Below, piece by piece: positions 39,478 to 48,325 of a stretch of DNA of 64,000 nucleotides (its first letter is position 1; every line of letters starts with the position of its first letter). The DNA lies in NCBI RefSeq assembly GCF_038007465.1, contig NZ_JBBOXF010000001.1, forward strand, positions 1,204,501 to 1,268,500, written 5' to 3'. A program made the translations under genes and the position numbers. The notes beneath the pieces were generated by a model. That model saw nothing but the letters and a program-made list of their open reading frames with translations. It did no database searches and was not told the origin of the DNA. This stretch comes from Sporosarcina sp. FSL K6-1508 (lineage in GTDB: Bacteria; Bacillota; Bacilli; Bacillales_A; Planococcaceae).

Positions 39478-40383
39478 ATGGAACAGTTGAATATTTCACT
39501 AATAGGGGTACCGCTAGATTTCGGGCAAAGCCGTCGCGGGGTAGATATGGGACCAAGTGCGATCCGATATGCAGGTGCTGTCGGACGAATCGAATCTGTA
39601 GGTCATCGGGTAAGGGATGAGGGGAATATCCAGGTAAGTGCTGTGGAGCCTAAAAAACATAGCGATTCTAATCTGAAGAATCTGGATGAAGTCATTCAAG
39701 CGACTACGGAACTTGCGAAGAAAGTGTCAGAAGTTGTTGAGGCAGGCAGATTCCCGCTTGTGTTAGGCGGAGATCATAGCATTGCAATCGGAACTCTGGC
39801 CGGCCTGTCGGACAAATATAAAAATCTTGGTGTCATCTGGTATGATGCACATGCAGATTTCAATACAGCGGAGACATCGCCGTCCGGTAATATTCATGGT
39901 ATGCCTCTTGCCGTAAGTGTGGGGCTTGGACATGAAAGTCTTGTCAATATACATAGTGAAGGGCGAAAAGTTAACCCGAAGAATGTGGTGATTATCGGTG
40001 CACGTTCAGTCGATCCCGAAGAGCGTTTATTGCTCAAGGAACAAGGCGTCAAAGTGTTCACGATGCATGAAATTGATCGCTATGGAATGACGGTGGTTAT
40101 GGAAGACGCCCTTGCCTATTTGCGTTTACGCGAAGTTGACGGTGTCCACTTGTCACTTGACCTCGATGGGCTTGATCCGTTATATACACCTGGAGTTGGA
40201 ACACCGGTGCCTGGCGGGATCAGTTATAGGGAAAGTCATCTTGCGATGGAAATGCTGGAAGATTCGGGAATGATTACATCGGCTGAGTTTGTTGAAGTAA
40301 ATCCGATTCTGGATGAGAAAAATAAAACAGCTGATGTAGCAGTAGGTTTAATGGGTTCATTGTTTGGAGAAAAACTACTTTAA
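39478..40383 (+). CDS. rocF: Arginase
   Basis: A 301-residue protein with GGGGAGG upstream of the ATG. Hydrolyses arginine to ornithine and urea. Manganese-binding signatures are all present: GGDHSIAIGT, WYDAHADFNT, HGMPLA and SLDLDGLDPLYTPGVGTP. Length matches the family. In several Bacillales it sits just before sigW, as here, though it is separately terminated. Confidence 0.97.
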   Translation: MEQLNISLIGVPLDFGQSRRGVDMGPSAIRYAGAVGRIESVGHRVRDEGNIQVSAVEPKKHSDSNLKNLDEVIQATTELAKKVSEVVEAGRFPLVLGGDHSIAIGTLAGLSDKYKNLGVIWYDAHADFNTAETSPSGNIHGMPLAVSVGLGHESLVNIHSEGRKVNPKNVVIIGARSVDPEERLLLKEQGVKVFTMHEIDRYGMTVVMEDALAYLRLREVDGVHLSLDLDGLDPLYTPGVGTPVPGGISYRESHLAMEMLEDSGMITSAEFVEVNPILDEKNKTADVAVGLMGSLFGEKLL

Positions 40384-40395
40384 CCATTTTTTGAA

Positions 40396-40425
40396 AGCCC
40401 ATCTAGTTACTTAGGTGGGCTTTTT
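40396..40425 (+). terminator. Terminator after arginase
   Basis: AGCCCATCTA (40396-40405) pairs with TAGGTGGGCT (40412-40421, one wobble), followed by T residues. Confidence 0.85.
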
Positions 40426-40533
40426 CTATTCAGGTTCGTGACTAGACACTAGGCGTCTTACACTTTTCTTGTTTTTACAATATAATGAAGAAATGCCAAG
40501 CAAACTCTGGTAAAATAAAATTAATGAAAAAAA

Positions 40534-40562
40534 TGAAACCTGTCGACACCTTCAAACGTATA
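40534..40562 (+). promoter_or_regulatory. SigW-type promoter of sigW-rsiW
   Basis: TGAAAC (40534-40539), 17-base spacer, CGTATA (40557-40562): an exact match to the extracytoplasmic sigma-W consensus, 37 bases before the start codon. It indicates autoregulation, as known in Bacillus subtilis. Confidence 0.9.
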
Positions 40563-40598
40563 GAAGGGACAGCCGCATAGAGCGGAGGGTGAAATACA

Positions 40599-41162
40599 TT
40601 GGATGATCTGATCAATAAACGAATAAATGAAGTCTTGAAAGGCGATCAAAATGCATTTGAAGAAGTAGTAACCTTATTTCAGCATCGCCTCTATCAAGTG
40701 TGCTATAGGATGCTTGGCAATGCCCAAGAGGCGGAAGATATTGCTCAGGAAGCGTTCGTACGTGCCTATATTAATATCCATACATTCGACCAAAAGCGGA
40801 AGTTTTCCACATGGTTGTTTCGGATAGCGACGAACTTGTGCATCGACCGAATCCGGAAAAAGAAACCCGATTATTATCTCGATGCGAATGTGCCGGGTAC
40901 AGATGGTTTGAACATGTACTCACAAATTGCCGCTTCTGGCGAATTGCCGGAAGAGGAAGTAGAAAGAATGGAAATGCAGGAACGCATTCACTATGAAATA
41001 GGCAGGCTTCCAGACAAATATCGTTCCGTTATCATTTTAAGGTATATCGAAGAATTGCCATTGCAAGAGATTGGTGACATTTTGGAATTACCGCTAGGGA
41101 CCGTAAAGACCCGTGTCCATAGAGGGCGGGAAGCGCTTCGGAAACAGATGGGTAATATGTAG
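40599..41162 (+). CDS. sigW: RNA polymerase sigma factor SigW (ECF)
   Basis: TTG start behind GGAGGGTG; 187 residues. Region 2 (YRMLGNAQEAEDIAQEAFVR and FSTWLFRIATNLCID) and region 4 (RSVIILRYIEELPLQEIGDI, then LPLGTVKTRVHRGREALR) are complete. SigW drives envelope-stress and antimicrobial-resistance genes. The anti-sigma gene follows after 12 bases. Confidence 0.97.
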   Translation: MDDLINKRINEVLKGDQNAFEEVVTLFQHRLYQVCYRMLGNAQEAEDIAQEAFVRAYINIHTFDQKRKFSTWLFRIATNLCIDRIRKKKPDYYLDANVPGTDGLNMYSQIAASGELPEEEVERMEMQERIHYEIGRLPDKYRSVIILRYIEELPLQEIGDILELPLGTVKTRVHRGREALRKQMGNM

Positions 41163-41174
41163 GAGGGAATAAGC

Positions 41175-41810
41175 ATGAATACGTGTCCGGAACAAATCGT
41201 TCACTATATGCACGCGTATTTAGACGGCGATATCAGCCGTGACGAAGAGCGGCTATTGAAAGAACATCTAGATAGCTGTAAAGAGTGCAAAGAAATTATG
41301 AATGGCCTAACGGAGTCCATAGCTTTTATAGGAAGTGCCGCTAAAATAAAAGCGCCGGACAGCTTTGTGACCAATGTGATGGGGCGTCTTCCAAAGGAGA
41401 AATCCCAAGCAGGCGTTCAACGCTGGTTGCGCACCCATCCACTTTTTGCAGCAGCGGCTATGTTTCTTATTCTGATGAGTGCAACGCTTTTTTCTAGTTA
41501 TGGAAATGACCAACAGTTTTCGGTGACAAAACAACCGAATCTAGTGGTTGAAGGCCAGACAGTACTCGTCCCGGCAGGTGAAACTGTGAAGGGGGATATT
41601 GTAGTTAAAAATGGCGAACTTCGGATTGAAGGGGAAGTGGATGGCGATGTAACAGTTATCCACGGATCCAAATATATGGCTTCGACAGCAATTGTGACAG
41701 GGAAAAGCAAGGAAATTGACAAAGCATTTGACTGGCTCTGGTATAAGATGAAAAAGACAGCGACGGACATATTCTCAACTTCAAATGATGATAAGCAAGA
41801 AGAGAAATAA
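41175..41810 (+). CDS. rsiW: Anti-sigma-W factor RsiW
   Basis: A 211-residue protein. The N-terminal zinc-binding anti-sigma domain carries HYMHAYLDG and HLDSCKECKE (H-x3-C-x2-C). One membrane span lies near residues 92-110 (FAAAAMFLILMSATLFSSYG). The extracellular part (GETVKGDIVVKNGELRIEGE) has repeated short strands. Regulated intramembrane proteolysis is the known release mechanism. AGGAGG before ATG. Confidence 0.95.
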   Translation: MNTCPEQIVHYMHAYLDGDISRDEERLLKEHLDSCKECKEIMNGLTESIAFIGSAAKIKAPDSFVTNVMGRLPKEKSQAGVQRWLRTHPLFAAAAMFLILMSATLFSSYGNDQQFSVTKQPNLVVEGQTVLVPAGETVKGDIVVKNGELRIEGEVDGDVTVIHGSKYMASTAIVTGKSKEIDKAFDWLWYKMKKTATDIFSTSNDDKQEEK

Positions 41811-41813
41811 ACA

Positions 41814-41862
41814 GGGCGACCCGTTCTTACTGCTGCGAGCGGTAAGTAGGCGCTCTTTTTTC
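41814..41862 (+). terminator. Probable terminator after rsiW
   Basis: Outer GGGCG pairs with CGCTC and inner CTTAC with GTAAG, then TTTTTT. Weaker geometry than others here, but well placed between rsiW and cdaA. Confidence 0.5.
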
Positions 41863-41873
41863 TGTTGTAAGAA

Positions 41874-41902
41874 AAGACAGTGCAGTGCTGTTATGCTATA
41901 CT
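41874..41902 (+). promoter_or_regulatory. Candidate sigma-A promoter of cdaA
   Basis: AAGACA (41874-41879), 17-base spacer, TATACT (41897-41902) with TGC before it (extended -10 of TGN type). It lies 40 bases upstream of the cdaA start. Confidence 0.5.
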
Positions 41903-41941
41903 GTACGCATAAGAAACTGTTTATGAAGGTAGGCGAAGCAC

Positions 41942-42775
41942 ATGCCCAAATGGCAAGAATTAATTGATTTCAGTCCAGTAGCGGCATTTATTAATATCAT
42001 AGATGTGCTTCTCGTCTGGTTTGTTTTTTATAAATTGTTTACGATCATTAAAGGAACGAAAGCGGTTCAATTGTTAAAAGGGATATTTGTACTTATCATT
42101 GCTCGTGTCCTAACTGAGTTTTTTGGCCTGAATACGTTGCTATGGATGATGGATCAAGTTCTGAGATTTGGATTTCTGGCTATTATTATCATTTTCCAAC
42201 CCGAGCTGCGGCGTGCACTCGAACAGGTTGGCAGAGGACGATTATTTGCCCGCACAATGATGCAGGAAGAAGAAGAACGCGATCGGCTGATTGAAGCATT
42301 TGTAAAGTCGGTCAGTTATATGGCAAAACGCCGTATCGGAGCACTTATCTCACTTGAAAAAGAAACAGGTTTAAGTGAATATATTGAAACAGGCACCGGT
42401 ATGGATTCAATGATCACGTCTGAACTTCTCATAAATATCTTCATTCCAAACACACCACTCCATGACGGTGCAGTTATTATCCAACGTAACCGTATTGCGG
42501 CAGCAGGCTGTTACTTGCCGCTGTCTGAGAGCCCGTTCATCTCAAAAGAGCTTGGTACTCGGCATAGAGCCGCTCTTGGGATTAGTGAGGTAACGGATGC
42601 GGTAACGATTATCGTGTCAGAAGAGACGGGTGCCGTTAGTCTTACAGTAGATGGAGATATAGATCGAAACCTGAACATGGAGGAGTTCGAAGTGCGGCTG
42701 CGTAGAGTCTGGTTCGGATCAACGCCAAGTAATAAGAATACCTCTCTTTGGAAATGGGGGCGTAAAAATGGATAA
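41942..42775 (+). CDS. cdaA: Diadenylate cyclase CdaA
   Basis: A 277-residue protein. Three N-terminal membrane spans (AAFINIIDVLLVWFVFYKL, GIFVLIIARVLTEFFGL and LRFGFLAIIIIFQP), then the DAC domain with both nucleotide motifs: TPLHDGAVIIQ (DGA) and GTRHRAALG (RHR). It makes cyclic-di-AMP from ATP at the membrane. First gene of the conserved cdaA-cdaR-glmM operon. It overlaps cdaR by 8 bases. Confidence 0.97.
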   Translation: MPKWQELIDFSPVAAFINIIDVLLVWFVFYKLFTIIKGTKAVQLLKGIFVLIIARVLTEFFGLNTLLWMMDQVLRFGFLAIIIIFQPELRRALEQVGRGRLFARTMMQEEEERDRLIEAFVKSVSYMAKRRIGALISLEKETGLSEYIETGTGMDSMITSELLINIFIPNTPLHDGAVIIQRNRIAAAGCYLPLSESPFISKELGTRHRAALGISEVTDAVTIIVSEETGAVSLTVDGDIDRNLNMEEFEVRLRRVWFGSTPSNKNTSLWKWGRKNG

Positions 42776-44039
42776 GTTTATGGATAGCCCATGGTTTCTT
42801 CGTTTTACAGCCTTGTTTCTTGCAATTATTCTTTTTTTCTCCGTTCAGGCGGAGGAAAAATCCGGCAGCAAAGCCGTTGGGGATACAATGGACATCATTC
42901 GAGATTTCCCCGTACAAGTGTATTATGACAATGAAAACCTTGTCGTAACAGGGGTTCCAGAAACGGTTAATATGACCATTGAAGGCCCGGCAAATATTGT
43001 TCAGACAACGAAACTATTGAAGGACTTTACATTACGGGTTGATTTATCGAGTTTACCGATGGGCAAGCATACTGTTAAAGTTCAAACTGAAAATATTTCT
43101 GATAAGCTGGATGTGCGGTTTGACCCTGCGACAATTGACGTCGTCATTGAAGAGAAAATTACACAATCATTCCGCGTTGATCCTGAACTGAATGAGCGTT
43201 TGCTTGCTGAAAATTTCAATGTCGTTAAAATAGACGTCGATCCCGAAACCATAGAAGTGACCGGTGCTAAGAGTGTCATTGAATCGATCAGTTTTGTAAA
43301 AGCCTCCGTAACAGGTGATAAGGAAATCGACAAATCATTTGAACAACAGGCCAGGGTTCGTGTGTTGGACAAAGATCTGACAAAACTGAATGTGACGATT
43401 GTTCCTGAGCAGGTAAATGTCAAAGTTGACATTGCTGAATATAGTAAAGAAGTGCCAATTGTTCTAAAATCGCGCGGCGAACCTATTGAAGGGATTACTG
43501 TCAATTCCATCGCAACTGCGGATAAAACCATTAGATTATTTGGTTCACGGAAAGCGCTGGCGCAAATCAAAGAATTTAGCGTCGAAGTGGATGTGTCCGA
43601 AGTGAAGGGACAAGAGACGATAGCAATCGATTTGAAAAAGCCTAAAGACGTTTCAAAGATGTCGTTGGATAAAATTAAAGTAAAAGTCGACGTAACTGTG
43701 ACCAATCCAGAGTTGGAAGTACTCGCTCCGGAACCGCCAGTCGAGGAAGAGAAAGTGGCTACGAAGGAATTTAAAGATATTCCCGTTACGGTAAAAGGAC
43801 TCGATGAAAAGTTCATAAGTTCATTTCAGAAACCGGCGGCTGGTCTGGTTGTCCTGACTGTGACAGCCGACCAGGATATACTGGATACACTGAAGAAATC
43901 AGATTTCACGGTCTATGTGGATGCGTCAGAAACAGAGGATGAAGGGGAACAGAGTCTCCAAGTTTTCGTGGATGGCCCTCCAGATGTACAATGGATAGTT
44001 TCAGATAAAGAAGTAAAGATGCATATTGAACTTGCCTGA
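42768..44039 (+). CDS. cdaR: CdaR (YbbR), regulator of CdaA
   Basis: A 423-residue protein with an N-terminal anchor (FLRFTALFLAIILFFSVQ) and four YbbR domains (repeated ETVNMTIEGP, DPETIEVTGAKSVI, DKTIRLFGSRKAL and KEFKDIPVTVKG units). The external part binds CdaA's membrane region and tunes cyclic-di-AMP synthesis. Translationally coupled to cdaA. Confidence 0.95.
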   Translation: MDKFMDSPWFLRFTALFLAIILFFSVQAEEKSGSKAVGDTMDIIRDFPVQVYYDNENLVVTGVPETVNMTIEGPANIVQTTKLLKDFTLRVDLSSLPMGKHTVKVQTENISDKLDVRFDPATIDVVIEEKITQSFRVDPELNERLLAENFNVVKIDVDPETIEVTGAKSVIESISFVKASVTGDKEIDKSFEQQARVRVLDKDLTKLNVTIVPEQVNVKVDIAEYSKEVPIVLKSRGEPIEGITVNSIATADKTIRLFGSRKALAQIKEFSVEVDVSEVKGQETIAIDLKKPKDVSKMSLDKIKVKVDVTVTNPELEVLAPEPPVEEEKVATKEFKDIPVTVKGLDEKFISSFQKPAAGLVVLTVTADQDILDTLKKSDFTVYVDASETEDEGEQSLQVFVDGPPDVQWIVSDKEVKMHIELA

Positions 44040-44077
44040 CATTCACTGAATGTGCAGGATTGAAGGGGAGAATGGAA

Positions 44078-45427
44078 ATGACAAAGTATTTCGGGACAGA
44101 TGGCGTCCGCGGGGTTGCAAATAGAGAACTGACACCGGAGCTCGCTTTTAGATTAGGCAGAATCGGCGGACATGTTTTAACAAAAGAATCACAAGGGAAG
44201 TCACAAGTGCTCGTAGGCAGGGATACGCGTATTTCGGGGCATATGCTTGAAAGTGCCCTTATCGCGGGTCTTTTATCGACAGGTGTCGAAGTGATGACTC
44301 TTGGGATTATCAGCACGCCGGGTGTCGCTTATTTGACGCGCGTCATGAATGCTCAGGCCGGAGTCATGATTTCTGCTTCACATAATCCTGTCGAGGACAA
44401 TGGCATCAAGTTTTTCGGTGCAGATGGTTACAAATTGACAGACGAGCAGGAAGATGAAATTGAGCAATTGTTAAATGTGCAGGAAGATTCATTGCCACGC
44501 CCTGCTGGAGCGGACGTCGGTTCTATTACAGAGTATTTTGAAGGCGGACATAAATATATCCAGTATTTAAAACAGACTGTCGACGAGGAATTCACGGGAA
44601 TTCATGTTGCGCTTGATTGTGCACATGGAGCGACATCCACATTGGCGACGCATCTGTTTGCTGATCTTGATGCAGACCTGACAACAATGGGAGCCTCGCC
44701 AAACGGTTTGAATATTAATGACGGTGTCGGTTCAACACATCCTGAAGAATTAGGTAAACTTGTTGTTGAAAAAGGAGCCCATATCGGCTTGGCATTTGAC
44801 GGAGACGGTGATCGTCTAATTGCTGTGGATGAACACGGAGAAGTTGTTGATGGTGACCAGATTATGTTCATCATCGCTCGTCATTTGCATGAAGAAGGCC
44901 GCTTGAAATCAGGTACGATTGTCTCAACGATTATGAGTAATTTAGGTTTTTATAAAGCACTTTCAGAACACGGCATGAAAAGCGTGCAGACAGCCGTCGG
45001 TGATCGTTACGTTGTAGAAGAAATGAGAAAAGGAAATTATAATCTTGGTGGCGAACAATCGGGCCATATTATTTTCCATGATTATAACACGACAGGCGAC
45101 GGACTTCTTACAGGTCTTCAGCTCGTGAATATTATGAAGATTTCTGGCAGGAAGCTTTCTGAACTTGCAGCAGAGATGAAAGTCTATCCGCAAAAACTCG
45201 TTAATGTGCGTGTAACTGATAAAAATGCAGTGACAGATAATGCACGTGTGGCGGCAGTAATTGCGGAGGTAGAAAAAGAGATGGCAGGCAACGGCCGTGT
45301 CCTTGTCCGCCCCTCAGGTACTGAACCTCTTGTGCGTGTCATGGTAGAAGCGCCTTCTGAAGAAGATTGTGTACGTCTTGTTGAACGCATTGTTGCGGTT
45401 GTCCAAGAAGAAATGGGCACTGAATAA
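44078..45427 (+). CDS. glmM: Phosphoglucosamine mutase GlmM
   Basis: The ATG at 44078 fits the GGGGAG site and the usual start MTKYFGTDGVRG; 449 residues. Active-site serine loop ISASHNPVEDNGIKFFG, metal loop DGDGDRL, sugar loop GGEQSGHI, and phosphate loop VRPSGTEPLVRVMVE are all intact. It interconverts glucosamine-6-P and glucosamine-1-P for cell-wall precursors and interacts with CdaA. It is followed by a terminator, not by glmS. Confidence 0.97.
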   Translation: MTKYFGTDGVRGVANRELTPELAFRLGRIGGHVLTKESQGKSQVLVGRDTRISGHMLESALIAGLLSTGVEVMTLGIISTPGVAYLTRVMNAQAGVMISASHNPVEDNGIKFFGADGYKLTDEQEDEIEQLLNVQEDSLPRPAGADVGSITEYFEGGHKYIQYLKQTVDEEFTGIHVALDCAHGATSTLATHLFADLDADLTTMGASPNGLNINDGVGSTHPEELGKLVVEKGAHIGLAFDGDGDRLIAVDEHGEVVDGDQIMFIIARHLHEEGRLKSGTIVSTIMSNLGFYKALSEHGMKSVQTAVGDRYVVEEMRKGNYNLGGEQSGHIIFHDYNTTGDGLLTGLQLVNIMKISGRKLSELAAEMKVYPQKLVNVRVTDKNAVTDNARVAAVIAEVEKEMAGNGRVLVRPSGTEPLVRVMVEAPSEEDCVRLVERIVAVVQEEMGTE

Positions 45428-45443
45428 GATACTGAATCATGGA

Positions 45444-45482
45444 CCGGAGATACCGTTATTGGCGGTATCTCTGGTTTTTTAT
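45444..45482 (+). terminator. Terminator of the cdaA-cdaR-glmM operon
   Basis: CCGGAGATACCG (45444-45455) and CGGTATCTCTGG (45463-45474) form a long stem, followed by eight T residues. Confidence 0.9.
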
Positions 45483-45490
45483 TTTTATCA

Positions 45491-46220
45491 AAAAAGAGTA
45501 TCTCAAGATATATATGTTGAACAAATGAATACGACATAGGCGCTTTACAATGAATAGAATCAGAATTCCTGCTAATATCGCTTCGACGCTTTGCGGGTGC
45601 CTCCCGCGAAGACGCGCCTGCGTTGGCTGGTCTATTTGAGAAAGAGCATTTCGTTATCGGGGACGAGACCCACAACCCGGAGTGCCATAAATCGAGCGAA
45701 TGTGATCAACGAATGTCCCCATACATGAGGAATGCATCAGAATTCCTGCTAATACCGCTTCGACGCTTTGTGGATGCCTCCCGCGATAAGCCGGAAAGGA
45801 GAGCACTTTCAGTCTTATCGCTCCGGCTACCACGAAGTCGCGCCTTCGCTGGATGGTCTATGTGAGAAAATACATTTCGTTATCGGAGATGAGAGCTACA
45901 ACCTGGAGTGCGTCTTTCTTGACTTCAAGTAGTATCAACTAGTAATTACCTTATAATCCCGCCATATACATCTCAAAAATACATTTCTCTCGATAATGAA
46001 CACCCTAGCGCAGGCGCGGTAAAGGGGTCGCCGAAGCCGTAAGACTGGATGCGAAGCGCTAATCCAAGGCTTATGGCGAAAGGCATCCCCCAGCGCCAAG
46101 CGGTCTACAATCCACACTCCCAATTACAACTCTCTCATTATTAAGCGCCAAAGCAGATTCAATGGGATTCTTTAATTCAACATATATAGTAGAAAGAAAC
46201 TAACTTGAGATACCCTTTTC
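45491..46220. repeat. Non-coding repeat block bounded by imperfect inverted repeats
   Basis: The left arm (45491-45521: GAGTATCTCAAG then ATATATATGTTGAA) is matched in reverse at 46176-46220 (TTCAACATATATAG, CTTGAGATACCC). Inside are three related copies: 45554-45687 and 45731-45912 in the same orientation, and about 45955-46130 inverted and more diverged. Shared text includes GATGCCTCCCGCGA and CATTTCGTTATCGG. No convincing gene lies in the block. Confidence 0.7.
45783..45835. repeat. Hairpin-forming insertion inside the second repeat copy
   Basis: Compared with the first copy, about 49 extra bases appear at 45787-45835. They hold two inverted repeats: GCGATAAG with CTTATCGC (45783-45790 with 45814-45821) and AGCCGGA with TCCGGCT (45789-45795 with 45822-45828). 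The inverted third copy also has a segment in this place. Confidence 0.6.
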
Positions 46221-46331
46221 GTAGAAAGTACCAGTAGACTCACTCTGAAAAGTAATAAATCTGCATATGGTGGTGATAAACTCCATCGAGACGGTGATAA
46301 ACTTCTAGGTACTAACACTGAAAAGAAAAAA

Positions 46332-46379
46332 GAGGCCGTCTTTGTAGTCGTTAATGTACCGACTTTAGAGACAGCCTCA
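46332..46379 (-). terminator. Terminator of the pstSCA operon
   Basis: Read leftward, GAGGCTGTCT pairs with AGACGGCCTC and is followed by TTTTTTC, 15 bases past pstA's stop. Confidence 0.85.
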
Positions 46380-46393
46380 TTGATTGTGCTTGA

Positions 46394-47278
46394 TTAATAC
46401 CTTTTCTGAAATTTATTTCGAATGACAATCGCAGTCGTATTTAAGATGAGCAATGCTAACAGCAATACGACAATTGTTGCAGCGGCTAAGTTTGCATATT
46501 CCGCAACGAGCGAAGAGTCGAGTGTCCAATAATAAATTTGCATAGGGAGCACCGTAAATTTATCAAAGATACCTCCTGGGAAAGGAAGAAGTAAAGCGGG
46601 AATTCCAATGACTACTAGTGGAGCGGTCTCTCCAATCGCTCGTGATAGGGATAAAATCGCACCCGTCATTATACCAGGAAGAGCTACAGGTAAAATGACA
46701 TTTTTAATTGTTTGCCATTTTGTTGCGCCCATTCCGAATGAAGCTTCACTTAAATGCTGCGGTACTGAACGGAGTGCTTCCTGACTTACAACAATGACGA
46801 TTGGAAGAATGAGGAGCGACATTGCTAGTCCACCAGCTAATACAATGTTGCCGAAATTCATAGCTCTGACAAAAAGGGTCAATCCTAAAATGCCATAAAC
46901 AATGGATGGAACACCTGCTAAGTTCGAAATATTGGTTTGAATGAAGGCTTGTATCCGGCCTTTTTTTGCATATAACTCTAAATAAATTGCCGTTCCAACA
47001 CCTAAGAACATTGTAACTGGTGCAACAACCATCATGAGCCAAAACGTCCCCAGGATAGCTCCCATAATCCCGGCTCGTTCAGGCTGTGTTGACAGTCTGC
47101 CAGTCAGGAAGTCTAGACTGAACCAACCAATCCCTTGGGATACGACACGGTAAATGAGCACGGCAAGCACAACGAGACCAAATAGAGTGGATAGTAAAAA
47201 TATAAATTTCGAGAAATTATTCACACGTAACCGTGAGTTAATTCTTTTCGCAATTTGATTCTGACTAACATGTTCCAT
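46394..47278 (-). CDS. pstA: Phosphate ABC transporter permease PstA
   Basis: The start at 47278 has AGGGAGG upstream and lies just past the pstC stop; 294 residues. Six membrane spans are apparent, with the permease loop EALRSVPQHLSEASFGMGATK (split here as its key residues E, A, G) and LSRAIGETAPLVVIG. With PstC it forms the phosphate channel. Confidence 0.95.
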   Translation of the reverse strand: MEHVSQNQIAKRINSRLRVNNFSKFIFLLSTLFGLVVLAVLIYRVVSQGIGWFSLDFLTGRLSTQPERAGIMGAILGTFWLMMVVAPVTMFLGVGTAIYLELYAKKGRIQAFIQTNISNLAGVPSIVYGILGLTLFVRAMNFGNIVLAGGLAMSLLILPIVIVVSQEALRSVPQHLSEASFGMGATKWQTIKNVILPVALPGIMTGAILSLSRAIGETAPLVVIGIPALLLPFPGGIFDKFTVLPMQIYYWTLDSSLVAEYANLAAATIVVLLLALLILNTTAIVIRNKFQKRY

Positions 47279-47279
47279 A

Positions 47280-48236
47280 TTAATATTCCTCCCTAAATTT
47301 ACGAGAGATTGATCTTGCAATTAAATTCATAATTAGTGTGAACAGAAACAGGGTCATGGCAACTGCATATAGACTATAGTAAATTGTTGAGCCAGCGGGT
47401 GCATCTCCACTATTTACCTCGACAATATACGAAGTCATCGTTTGCATCGATTGTGTAATGTCAAAGGTGAAATTTTTAGTACTTCCACTTGCGATTGTCA
47501 CAATCATTGTTTCACCAATCGCACGGGATATACCCAGAACAAAGGAGGCAATAATCCCTGACAAAGCAGCTGGAATAACAACACGCCCTGTTACTTCTAA
47601 TTTCGTAGAGCCCAGTGCGAGTGCACCTTCCCGCATTGAATTCGGAACCGAACTCATCGCGTCTTCTGACAAGGAAGCAATCATTGGAATAATCATAACG
47701 CCCATGACAATGCCTGGACTCAGGATATTCGTCGATTCAAGGCTGGGGATGAGTGACTTTAAAAGTGGTGTAACGAATGTGAATGCGAAAAAGCCATAGA
47801 CAATCGTTGGTATCCCCGCAAGAACCTCTAATAATGGTTTGATGGTTTTTCTGACTTTCACTGATGCATATTCACTCAAATATATGGCAGTCATTAGGCC
47901 AATGGGTGCAGCGACAAGCATAGCAATAAGGGATGACATGATTGTACCCGTTACGAGTGGTAGCACACCGAATTGGGGTGTTTGACTTAATGGCTTCAAC
48001 ACAGTCCCGGTGAAAAAATCAATGATGGGAACCCGTTTGAAAAACTCAATTGTTTCCGATAGTAATGTAAAAATAATCCCAATTGTCGTTAAAACGGATA
48101 GGGAAGCAATTAGGAAAAGAAATATAGGAATTGCCTTTTCGAATGACTTTTTTAGGTTTTTTGAAGCTTTTTTTTGCTCAATTAACGTTCGGATGTTAAC
48201 AGCATCCTGTTTCGTCATATCGTTGTTGATTGACAT
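47280..48236 (-). CDS. pstC: Phosphate ABC transporter permease PstC
   Basis: The start at 48236 is behind GAAGGAG; 318 residues. Membrane spans with SLSEDAMSSVPNSMREGALA and LGISRAIGETMIVTIASG, matching PstC. It follows pstS after a short gap and precedes pstA, all on the minus strand. Confidence 0.95.
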   Translation of the reverse strand: MSINNDMTKQDAVNIRTLIEQKKASKNLKKSFEKAIPIFLFLIASLSVLTTIGIIFTLLSETIEFFKRVPIIDFFTGTVLKPLSQTPQFGVLPLVTGTIMSSLIAMLVAAPIGLMTAIYLSEYASVKVRKTIKPLLEVLAGIPTIVYGFFAFTFVTPLLKSLIPSLESTNILSPGIVMGVMIIPMIASLSEDAMSSVPNSMREGALALGSTKLEVTGRVVIPAALSGIIASFVLGISRAIGETMIVTIASGSTKNFTFDITQSMQTMTSYIVEVNSGDAPAGSTIYYSLYAVAMTLFLFTLIMNLIARSISRKFREEY

Positions 48237-48325
48237 TGTGCAGAGCACTCCTTCTATATAAGCTGGAACAAGATGAGAGCTGTTTAAAGCCCTCATCTTG
48301 TCCTATTTTTATAGTGAAAACTAGC

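Noticed and set aside
45428..45490. glmS or its ribozyme after glmM
   Set aside because: A terminator and repeats follow; no GlmS codons or ribozyme core are seen.
45623..45865. 80-codon open frame in the repeat block
   Set aside because: Made of repeat sequence, without a ribosome site or family resemblance.
45554..45912. Repeats considered as a CRISPR array
   Set aside because: Units are long, few, of both orientations and without regular spacers; no cas genes in the window.
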